Shown here: positions 1 to 5,106 of the stretch, one piece after another
Layout: the number at the start of each line of letters is the position of its first letter
Position numbering within the stretch: position 1 is the stretch's first letter
Assembly (NCBI GenBank): GCA_031271635.1
Contig: JAISVG010000059.1
Span: 1-5,881, forward strand
Direction of reading: 5' to 3'
Source: Erysipelotrichaceae bacterium
Lineage (GTDB): Bacteria > Bacillota_I > Bacilli_A > RFN20 > CAG-826
DNA: 5,881 nt
The notes under the pieces: model-generated
Told to the model about the DNA's origin: nothing
Seen by the model: only the letters and a program-made list of their open reading frames with translations
Databases searched by the model: none
Translations under genes and position numbers: made by a program

Positions 1-2
1 TT

Positions 3-473
3 TTAGTCGCGATGAGTAATAAACTTCCTCAGCCTTTATATTACTTCCGTGCCGGACTTTGTCATGATATCGCTAAAGGAGTTGCCCCAGCTACCATCAA
101 GCAATATCTAGAAGCAAACGAGGCGAGTGGTGAGGTTTTAATGGAAGATCAAGTTCTGCATCAGTTTTACGGCGCTTACTTAGCAAAGAAGGAGTTTAAC
201 CTTACTAGGGGTGAACTTGAGGCAATTCGTTATCATACGACCGGTTATAAAAAAATGAGCCCGTTAATGAAGGTCATTTACTTAGTTGATAAGGTCGAGC
301 CCTTAAGAAAACGTGATGATGATATCTTACATTTAGCATTTAAGAATTATCAGGCGGCCTTTTTAGAAGTCGTCAGGCGACATGAAGCAGCTTTAAAGCA
401 AAAGCTCGGAAAAGTGAGTAACATCTATACTGTATCTATGATCAAAAGCTACTTAAGAAGTGATGTAAATTAA
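3..473 (+). CDS. yqeK: YqeK-type HD-domain Ap4A hydrolase (5' end outside window)
   Basis: Likely the symmetrical diadenosine tetraphosphate hydrolase YqeK, a cytosolic HD-domain metallophosphatase that splits Ap4A into two ADP. Counting from the Met at base 12, visible HD-family residues are H18-D19 in GLCHDIAKG, H50 in a LHQFYGA segment, H75 in IRYHTTGYKKM, and D93 in YLVDKVEP; this set and the HTTG...M...IYLxDKxEP pattern are typical of YqeK. The first metal-ligand His of the family would lie upstream, in the missing part. The frame stays open to the window edge (Leu-Val-Ala precede the Met) and no ribosome binding site precedes base 12. About 156 of roughly 190 usual residues are present, so the gene is cut by the window rather than broken. 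In many Firmicutes yqeK lies between nadD and rsfS; here no rsfS follows and the TAA stop runs directly into dif. Family call is firm; the start is unknown. Confidence 0.9.
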   Translation, partial: LVAMSNKLPQPLYYFRAGLCHDIAKGVAPATIKQYLEANEASGEVLMEDQVLHQFYGAYLAKKEFNLTRGELEAIRYHTTGYKKMSPLMKVIYLVDKVEPLRKRDDDILHLAFKNYQAAFLEVVRRHEAALKQKLGKVSNIYTVSMIKSYLRSDVN

Positions 474-500
474 CTTCGTATAATAGTAATTATGTAAACT
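473..500 (+). other. dif: dif site (Xer recombination site, replication terminus)
   Basis: A 28-bp site with the Xer layout 11-6-11: left (XerC) arm ACTTCGTATAA, centre TAGTAA, right (XerD) arm TTATGTAAACT. The right arm is identical to that of the Bacillus subtilis and staphylococcal dif sites as I recall them. The left arm differs from the staphylococcal ACTTCCTATAA at one base, and about 24 of 28 positions agree overall, with the differences mostly in the centre. The arms are imperfect inverted repeats of each other (7 of 11). Placement supports the call: genes on both sides point toward the site, and a XerD-type recombinase is encoded about 3.7 kb away. The first base is the last base of the yqeK stop codon. 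Role: XerC/XerD exchange strands here to resolve chromosome dimers at division. Confidence 0.88.
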
Positions 501-532
501 AAATTTAATCATTTTCTGCCTTCATTGTTTAA

Positions 533-559
533 AGCGGTGAGTTATTAGATCTCATCACT
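533..559. other. weak imperfect hairpin between converging genes
   Basis: AGCGGTGAG (533-541) and CTCATCACT (551-559) can pair with one mismatch and one G-U, around a 9-nt loop. No run of T follows on either strand, so it is a poor intrinsic terminator. It is one of few structures in the 196-bp gap between yqeK and pemK, where both transcripts should stop, so it is recorded as a weak candidate. Confidence 0.25.
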
Positions 560-608
560 CTTACACCATGACAAAACGGATTATTTCTAAAAAAATGCTG
601 CTTTTCAT

Positions 609-664
609 CATAATAACTATTAAACTACTATAATACTACTATAAATATACTAATAGTGATTATG
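609..664. repeat. inverted repeat of a dif-core 14-mer
   Basis: CATAATAACTATTA (609-622) and TAATAGTGATTATG (651-664) are inverted copies with 13 of 14 positions matching, separated by 28 nt. Each also matches the dif core TAATAGTAATTATG at 481-494 at 13 of 14 positions, differing only at the eighth base, so the pattern is TAATAGTNATTATG in three copies: two direct, one inverted. In RNA the pair could form a long AT-rich stem just past the pemK stop codon. Whether the meaning is Xer binding, a transcript-end hairpin, or both cannot be settled from the sequence. Confidence 0.6.
624..645. repeat. two tandem 11-bp repeats
   Basis: ACTACTATAAT (624-634) is followed directly by ACTACTATAAA (635-645). 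The unit resembles the left dif arm ACTTCGTATAA with one base missing. A perfect TATAAT lies at 629-634, but no TTGACA-like box sits at the right distance, so I do not call a promoter. The repeat fills most of the spacer of the surrounding inverted repeat. Confidence 0.45.
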
Positions 665-670
665 TTAACT
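643..670 (+). other. second, degenerate dif-like site
   Basis: Aligned with the dif site 170 bp upstream, this segment matches 20 of 28 positions. Nearly all agreement is in the last 20 bases (18 of 20), which cover the end of the left arm, the centre and a XerD arm TTATGTTAACT differing from the real dif by one base. The first eight bases of the left arm match at only two positions. It lies in the same orientation as dif, and its last base is shared with the pemK stop codon. It could be a remnant of Xer-mediated integration, a dif duplication, a regulatory Xer-binding half site, or one arm of the local inverted repeat. Activity is unproven. Confidence 0.4.
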
Positions 671-1149
671 TATTTTATGATCTCCATGAGTTTACTGATG
701 ATTTGACGCATTTGCTGATCGCTAAGCATGAGACCCTCATAAGCTCCGGTGCTTGAAATCACTGATTTAGTATAAAGACGCATTTTATCTAAGGCCCGAA
801 TCTGATTTACCACCGCGAGTGTTTTATTACCGCTATTAAGGTTGGCGATAAAACCAAGATCAACATCGCTACTGGGATGCGCGCCGTAACGATTGCTTTT
901 TAAGGGACAAATAAGAACTAAGGGATTCTCTTCATTTGAATCATGGAGCACGACGCCAAAATGACGATGTGAAAACTCGCTATTGACGTTAACACCATAG
1001 TCAAACTCATAGACCTCTCCGCGCTTTAGAACAAGGTTTGTATAGTTACTACTGGCATAGGTGAGATATTCAAGTTGTCTTTTAACCCATTCAAGTTGAT
1101 TCTTAAGACTATTAAGATAATCGATCTTGGGATGATAATTTTGTTTCAT
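670..1149 (-). CDS. PemK/MazF-family toxin-like protein, no antitoxin nearby
   Basis: A 159-residue protein with a PemK/MazF-type domain (about 41-155). Recognisable blocks are LKRGEVYEFDYGVN (domain start), an SEF..RHFGVVLHD block in place of the usual GSE...RPVVVIS, CPLKSN, and NQIRALDKMRL, the family's QIRTxDKxRL signature. Members are usually ribonucleases that cut mRNA and are held by an upstream antitoxin. Here the first 40 residues form an extra, probably helical segment (YLNSLKNQLEWVKRQLEYL) that may be a coiled coil. No antitoxin frame lies in the 69 nt upstream or the 196 nt downstream. The Thr active in B. subtilis MazF appears to align with Lys84 in CPLKSN, by eye. The conserved RP of the fold is RH here. 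There is no clear ribosome binding site, but no later Met can serve as start before the domain. It may be an orphan toxin, a long self-regulated variant, or a domesticated nuclease. Family call fairly sure, activity unknown. Confidence 0.78.
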   Translation of the reverse strand: MKQNYHPKIDYLNSLKNQLEWVKRQLEYLTYASSNYTNLVLKRGEVYEFDYGVNVNSEFSHRHFGVVLHDSNEENPLVLICPLKSNRYGAHPSSDVDLGFIANLNSGNKTLAVVNQIRALDKMRLYTKSVISSTGAYEGLMLSDQQMRQIISKLMEIIK

Positions 1150-1191
1150 GCTTTTATCATAAAAAAATAAGCTTCGGTTCTTTAAAAATGT

Positions 1192-1213
1192 GGAAATCTT
1201 AAAAAGATTTTCC
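1192..1213 (-). terminator. possible intrinsic terminator after the permease gene
   Basis: Five bases past the permease stop codon, reading on the minus strand, GGAAAATCTT and AAGATTTCC can pair (nine pairs, one bulged base) around a 3-nt loop, followed by ACATTTTT. The stem is AT-rich and the T run is short and offset, so termination would be partial at best. It separates the tight transporter operon from pemK. Confidence 0.35.
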
Positions 1214-1218
1214 GACTT

Positions 1219-2019
1219 TTATGTGGTAGCAGTTTTGTTATTAACGAGGCGTTTTAGTTTAAATAAGGCATAATCAATTAAGGCTGAAATGGCAATGGTC
1301 ACAAAGGCCACCGCGAACATCTTTGATAAGTCAAAATCAATTGAATAATACTTAAAGAATAAAGATCCAAGACCAATAGTGCTCAGGCTTCCTGAAAGAA
1401 TCTCGGACATAATGGCTACTTTAAGGCCTAGGCCAAATGCATTCATAATTCCAATTAAGGAAGTCGGAAAAGAAAGTGGCAGGATTACTTTTATCATGAC
1501 ATTAAAATTAAACATCCCTCCATTTAAAGCAATCTCATCTTTTAATTCCCGTGGTAATTGCTCTACTCCACTGGCGGTTGCCTCAAAAATCATCGGAAAC
1601 ATTAAGAGCAAAGTCACCACAATAGCGGTCGCATCTCCTTTTGCGAAGACAATCAAAATAAAGACGATAATGGCAATTGGTGTTGCTTTAATAATAACGT
1701 TTAAAGGGGCAATAAAGTTTCGGAAGAAACCACTAATGCCAGCAAGAAGTCCAAGACTTATGCCAAGGATTATGGCGATTATCGCACTAAGAAAGACTCG
1801 AAGAAATGTCGCACCGACGCCAAGATAAAAATCCCCATCTTGACTAAGAAAAAAAAGTGACTGAATGACATCAAAAAATGTTGGAAAAACTTTACTATGA
1901 TATAGGGCCAAAGGATCAAAATTTGAGGTTGCAAGCGAAACAAACTCCCAAAGTAAAAAAATCGCAAGAATTCCTAATAGAACAAATATGAAACGATTCT
2001 TTCTCTTGCGCTTACTCAT
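1219..2019 (-). CDS. ABC transporter permease, TauC/SsuC-like (binding-protein-dependent)
   Basis: Inner-membrane channel subunit of an ABC importer, 266 residues, of the family that includes taurine, alkanesulfonate, nitrate and thiamine-precursor permeases. A basic start (MSKRKRKNRF) precedes the first membrane helix (about 10-30); further hydrophobic spans lie near 71-95, 104-126, 129-148, 184-206 and 234-254. The cytoplasmic EAA loop, which contacts the ATPase, is at about 161-190: DEIALNGG then a PLSFPTSLIG end, in place of the usual EAA---G---------LP. Its start overlaps the end of the binding-protein gene in the 8-nt arrangement ATGAGTAA, which with only a distant GAGGTGG upstream (15 nt away) points to translational coupling. 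No ATPase gene lies in this operon within the window, so the transporter must borrow one or its ATPase gene has been lost or moved. Substrate not deducible. Confidence 0.9.
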   Translation of the reverse strand: MSKRKRKNRFIFVLLGILAIFLLWEFVSLATSNFDPLALYHSKVFPTFFDVIQSLFFLSQDGDFYLGVGATFLRVFLSAIIAIILGISLGLLAGISGFFRNFIAPLNVIIKATPIAIIVFILIVFAKGDATAIVVTLLLMFPMIFEATASGVEQLPRELKDEIALNGGMFNFNVMIKVILPLSFPTSLIGIMNAFGLGLKVAIMSEILSGSLSTIGLGSLFFKYYSIDFDLSKMFAVAFVTIAISALIDYALFKLKRLVNNKTATT

Positions 2020-2971
2020 TAATCAAATCTTGAGCCACCTCGGGAAGTTTTAAGAGTCTTAAAAAAGCATTAATATCAATGTTACTATCATTAAGAACGA
2101 GACCAAAACCATTATTAGCGGTTTGAACATCTTTTGCAATTACTGAGGTAAAACCAAATTTTGTCATCTGTTCGTTTAAAGAGTTTTGGTGATCCATCGT
2201 AGTTGCCACAGCATCAAGATTATTAATTGCCATATCAATATGCTGATCTAAAATATCAAGCAGACTATCATAAAAGCTCTGATATTGTTGGTAGCTATCT
2301 TCACGAATAAAGACTCCGGCTTGAGGAAAGCCGTTCATTCCAGTCTTTTGACTAAATTCTTCTCTAAAACTTGAAATAACCTCGAGTTTGCCATAAGTAT
2401 TTGAATTTGCATTATGCATAACATTATAAAGCGCGGGTTCAGGAATAACAACATAATCCACCGGATTTCCTTCATGAAGTCCAGTTGCTAGAACCCCAGC
2501 AACATCGCTTGCACTGCCAACATATTTAAAATTTGTTTCGGGATATAAATACTCCACCACTAAACTCGGAATGAGTTTTTCGCCAAAACTAACATAGTAA
2601 GGATTCTCTGGCATCACATCGCGGTTAATTCTTACTAGGAAAAAGTTACCATTAGTCACAATGCGGTGCAGTCGATATTTTTTGCCATTATTCATTGAGG
2701 AGCGAAGTCCCGTAATTGAATCAAAAAGAATCATTTCCTTTTGTCCTAAAGCAAACTGAGAACTAATGATTTGAGGATTTGCATTGGTTTCAAAGCTAGG
2801 ATTCGCTCCTAAATTATAAAAAGCTAAGGTCTGAGCCCCAATCGGTGCCACAAATTTTAGCGAACCAAATCTAACTTCATTATTAGGACCAATCGAAGGC
2901 TTATCGATCGAACTATCGCATGACACTAAAAGACAAGAGATTATGAGGGGAATTAATTTAAGCTGCTTCAT
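2012..2971 (-). CDS. ABC transporter substrate-binding lipoprotein (NMT1/TauA-like)
   Basis: A 319-residue extracytoplasmic solute-binding protein, likely tethered to the membrane. The N-terminus has Lys at 2 and 5, a hydrophobic stretch, and a lipobox LVSC with Cys18 as the lipidated residue (Cys13 in IISC is a less likely alternative). The mature part begins VRFGSLKFVAPIGAQTLAF, then a GQKEMILFDSITGLRS segment, a stretch around FFLVRINRD, and DYVVIPEPALYNVM. This order (PxGA start, 'P...DxxxV' hinge, V-PEPA second lobe) fits type-2 periplasmic-binding proteins of the nitrate/sulfonate/thiamine-precursor group. The ligand cannot be named. Its ATG lies inside the end of deoB (14-nt overlap) with its own AAGGAG at 2979-2984, and its end overlaps the permease start, so the pair is one unit tied to deoB. 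Family moderately sure, substrate unknown. Confidence 0.85.
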   Translation of the reverse strand: MKQLKLIPLIISCLLVSCDSSIDKPSIGPNNEVRFGSLKFVAPIGAQTLAFYNLGANPSFETNANPQIISSQFALGQKEMILFDSITGLRSSMNNGKKYRLHRIVTNGNFFLVRINRDVMPENPYYVSFGEKLIPSLVVEYLYPETNFKYVGSASDVAGVLATGLHEGNPVDYVVIPEPALYNVMHNANSNTYGKLEVISSFREEFSQKTGMNGFPQAGVFIREDSYQQYQSFYDSLLDILDQHIDMAINNLDAVATTMDHQNSLNEQMTKFGFTSVIAKDVQTANNGFGLVLNDSNIDINAFLRLLKLPEVAQDLINE

Positions 2972-4172
2972 CTAAAAGCTCCTTGATCGGGGTTCCAACT
3001 AATTTATCCGTGGTTTCTACTTTAAAATTCTCGAGAATTGTTCTTCCAATATCGCCAAAAGAGGCGCGATCAGGAAGCCTTCGTCCGGTCTTTATTTGCT
3101 TTGAAAAGGCAATTAGCATTACTCGTTCTCGGGTATGATCGGTACCGTGCCATGTTGGATCATTGCCGTGGTCCGCCGTTAGTAAGAGAAGATCATCATC
3201 ACGAAGCGCTTGGATAAGAGTTTTTAATTTTGTATCAAAGGCCTCAATCCCCTTAGCGTACCCCGCCGGATTACGGCGATGGCCCCACTCACTATCAAAT
3301 TCGACGAGGTTTGTAAAAACAAGACCGGTAAAATCATCAGATACTAACGCTATGGTCTTATCCATTCCATCATCATTAGAAACGGTCTTATAGGTCTTTG
3401 TGATTCCCGAAGAGGCAAAAATATCATTAATCTTACCGACCCCAATTGTCATAAATGAGGCCTTCATTAAAAGGTTTAATGCTGTATCATATGGTGGTTT
3501 TAAGGCATAGTCATGACGATTTGCAGTTCGTTTAAAGTTACGAGCATTGGTTCCAATAAAGGGTCTTGCAATAACTCTTCCCACCAAATATTTTTCATCC
3601 ATGCAAAGACGACGTGCGATTTCACAGCAACGGTATAGTTCTTGAACTCCAGTTATTTCTTCATGCGCGGCGATTTGGAGCACAGAATCCGCGGAAGTAT
3701 AAACAATTAATGAGTTTTCTTTCATTTGCTCTTCACCTAGTTCTTCTAAAATCTCGGTCCCGCTTGCAGCAATGTTACCAATAATCTTGTGACCGGTTTC
3801 TTTTTCAAGTTCCTTAATCAAGGCCTCAGGAAAACCAGTATCGGTAAAGGTTTTAAAGGGGACAGTACTTTTTACCCCCATCATTTCCCAGTGTCCAGTA
3901 AGGGTATCTTTCCCTCTACTCGCTTCATTTAAAAGCATCACATAGGAATTTAAGTGTTTAATGTCGCTTCTTACTCCCATAATGTTTGCTAGTTCCCCCA
4001 TCCCTAAGCTCTCAAGGTGAGGAACACTAAGGCCGCCACTTGCAGCGGCAAGATGTTCAATCGTGTTCGCGCCAGCATCACCAAAAAGGTCAGCATCTTT
4101 TAAGGCGCCAAAACCTAGTGAATCAAGGACGATTAAGAAAATTCGTTGGTATTTATACTCATTCATATTCAT
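2958..4172 (-). CDS. deoB: phosphopentomutase DeoB
   Basis: Cytosolic phosphopentomutase, interconverting (deoxy)ribose-1-phosphate and (deoxy)ribose-5-phosphate in nucleoside salvage; alkaline-phosphatase superfamily with two Mn ions. At 404 residues it is full length. Key positions are all present: D17 in VLDSLGFG, T92 in KDTLTGHWE (phosphorylated Thr), D293 and H298 in FDSEWGHRR, D334-H335 in TADHGND, and H346 in GTDHTRE. From T92 onward they sit a constant 7 residues later than the numbering I recall for the Bacillus cereus enzyme (85, 286, 291, 327, 328, 339). Two Met codons are close (residues 1 and 3); AGGAG 6 nt before the first favours that one. It follows xerD by 37 nt, as in B. subtilis (xerD-drm-pupG), but here a transporter lipoprotein gene overlaps its end instead of a purine-nucleoside phosphorylase gene. 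Very secure call. Confidence 0.97.
   Translation of the reverse strand: MNMNEYKYQRIFLIVLDSLGFGALKDADLFGDAGANTIEHLAAASGGLSVPHLESLGMGELANIMGVRSDIKHLNSYVMLLNEASRGKDTLTGHWEMMGVKSTVPFKTFTDTGFPEALIKELEKETGHKIIGNIAASGTEILEELGEEQMKENSLIVYTSADSVLQIAAHEEITGVQELYRCCEIARRLCMDEKYLVGRVIARPFIGTNARNFKRTANRHDYALKPPYDTALNLLMKASFMTIGVGKINDIFASSGITKTYKTVSNDDGMDKTIALVSDDFTGLVFTNLVEFDSEWGHRRNPAGYAKGIEAFDTKLKTLIQALRDDDLLLLTADHGNDPTWHGTDHTRERVMLIAFSKQIKTGRRLPDRASFGDIGRTILENFKVETTDKLVGTPIKELLDEAA
2979..2984 (-). promoter_or_regulatory. ribosome binding site of the binding-protein gene, inside deoB
   Basis: AAGGAG on the minus strand, 7 nt before the ATG at 2969-2971. It lies within the last codons of deoB and decides the start of the lipoprotein, giving a signal peptide of normal length. 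It shows that this gene can start translation on its own although it overlaps deoB. Confidence 0.8.
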
Positions 4173-4207
4173 ATTGTACTCCTAATTTATGTAATAAATT
4201 ACAATAT
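4171..4207 (-). promoter_or_regulatory. hairpin enclosing the deoB ribosome binding site
   Basis: On the minus strand the segment just before deoB can fold: ATATTG (4202-4207) pairs with CAATAT (4171-4176), and TAATTTAT (4194-4201) pairs with ATAAATTA (4183-4190) around a 3-nt loop. The 6-nt bulge left between the two stems (4177-4182) is GGAGTA, the ribosome binding site (AGGAG 4179-4183), and the outer stem includes the first two bases of the deoB ATG. This could tune translation, or be an AT-rich palindromic operator in DNA. All but one pair are A-T, so stability is low; it may be chance. Confidence 0.4.
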
Positions 4208-4209
4208 GA

Positions 4210-5106
4210 CTATCGTTTCATGGTGCGGTCGTAAATTGCAAGGATTCGCTTCGAATTTACTGATAAATAGATCTGGGTGGTCCCAATACTTTGGTGACCC
4301 ATTAATTCCTGGACGACCTTTAATGAGGCTCCACCCTCAAGAAGATGAGTTGCGAAGGCATGTCGGAGTGAATGAGGCGAAATATGCGCTGTGATGCCCA
4401 CATTTTTCGCGATTGTCTTAATCGTTTTAAAGAAATATTGTCGTGTTAGAGGCGCTCCAATCCGTGAAATGAAAACGGTGGGAACTTTCGGGAATGGATG
4501 CTGGTTATTTCGCAATTCAAGATAGGTCATCAAGGCCTCTTTAGCGTATGATCCAAGTGGTAAGAGACGTTCTTTATTGCCTTTTCCAATGATCGATAGA
4601 TAGTCGCTAATAAAATTAATATCACTACTCTTAAGGTTTAAGAGTTCGCTCACTCTTACTCCAGTTGCATACATAACTTCAAACATGGCTCTCGTGCGAA
4701 CGTCATTAAAGCTATCTTCACTAACTGGGAAGTTCAATAAGAGTTCAATATCTTCAACTGCGAGATACTGAGGAAGCCGCTTTTCAGTTTTTAGAGCATC
4801 AATTTTAAGATTCATCTCTTTAATGATCCGTTCCTTTTTTAGATAGTTGAAAAAGCCTTTAATCGTCGAAAGATGACGATTGATGGTTCGTGAGTTTTTT
4901 CCTTGCCCGCTTTCATCTTTAATAAAATTCATGATGTCATCTTTCGTAAATAATGAAAGCTCTTTTTCTGGTGAAAAGGCAAAAAAAGCTCGCAAATCAC
5001 GAAGATAGTTAACTCTTGTGGTCTTTGATAAGGCGCGTTCAATTAAGAGATAGTCTAAATAATCATTAATTAATTTTGTTGTTTCAGTTTGCATTTTTTT
5101 TCTCAT
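4210..5106 (-). CDS. xerD: tyrosine recombinase XerD
   Basis: Site-specific tyrosine recombinase that acts with XerC/CodV at dif to resolve chromosome dimers, normally under control of the FtsK/SpoIIIE translocase at the septum. It is 298 residues, the usual length. An N-terminal core-binding domain (about 6-95; LSKTTRVNYLRDLRAFF and NRHLSTIKGFFNYL) precedes the catalytic domain (about 112-298). The catalytic set is complete: R151 (TGVRVSEL), K175 (IGKGNKER), H245 and R248 (HSLRH), H271 (MGHQSI), and nucleophile Y280 (TTQIYLSV), within one to three residues of the E. coli XerD numbering. The next gene is deoB, as for B. subtilis xerD (ripX-drm), which favours XerD over XerC. Met1 and Met5 are both possible starts; neither has a good ribosome binding site, and both lie inside the end of dinB (23- or 11-nt overlap). 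A match to its own dif site lies about 3.7 kb downstream. Confidence 0.93.
   Translation of the reverse strand: MRKKMQTETTKLINDYLDYLLIERALSKTTRVNYLRDLRAFFAFSPEKELSLFTKDDIMNFIKDESGQGKNSRTINRHLSTIKGFFNYLKKERIIKEMNLKIDALKTEKRLPQYLAVEDIELLLNFPVSEDSFNDVRTRAMFEVMYATGVRVSELLNLKSSDINFISDYLSIIGKGNKERLLPLGSYAKEALMTYLELRNNQHPFPKVPTVFISRIGAPLTRQYFFKTIKTIAKNVGITAHISPHSLRHAFATHLLEGGASLKVVQELMGHQSIGTTQIYLSVNSKRILAIYDRTMKR

Noticed and set aside
472..484. Resemblance to a loxP half site (AACTTCGTATAAT)
   Set aside because: Only one arm matches; the second, inverted loxP arm is absent, while the full 28 bp fits dif. Both are tyrosine-recombinase sites, so partial likeness is expected by chance.
568..633. Plus-strand 21-codon frame coding a small basic then hydrophobic peptide, like a short membrane toxin
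   Set aside because: No ribosome binding site before its ATG, AT-rich sequence favours such peptides, and its end overlaps the repeats.
606..634. Possible sigma-70 promoter using TATAAT at 629-634
   Set aside because: No TTGACA-like box at 16-18 bp, and no gene starts downstream on the plus strand.
1152..1179. Inverted dif-like site before pemK that would make a complete pdif module
   Set aside because: One arm matches at about 7 of 11 but the other at about 1 of 11, so there is no usable site on that side.
1150..1218. Antitoxin gene upstream of pemK
   Set aside because: Only 69 nt lie between the genes, with no frame long enough for an antitoxin on either strand.
1379..1828. 149-codon plus-strand frame opposite the permease gene
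   Set aside because: It is the antisense of a clear membrane-protein gene, with no recognisable family and no ribosome binding site.
4040..4394. Plus-strand frames across the deoB-xerD junction
   Set aside because: They lie opposite conserved coding sequence of deoB and xerD and have no protein-like features.
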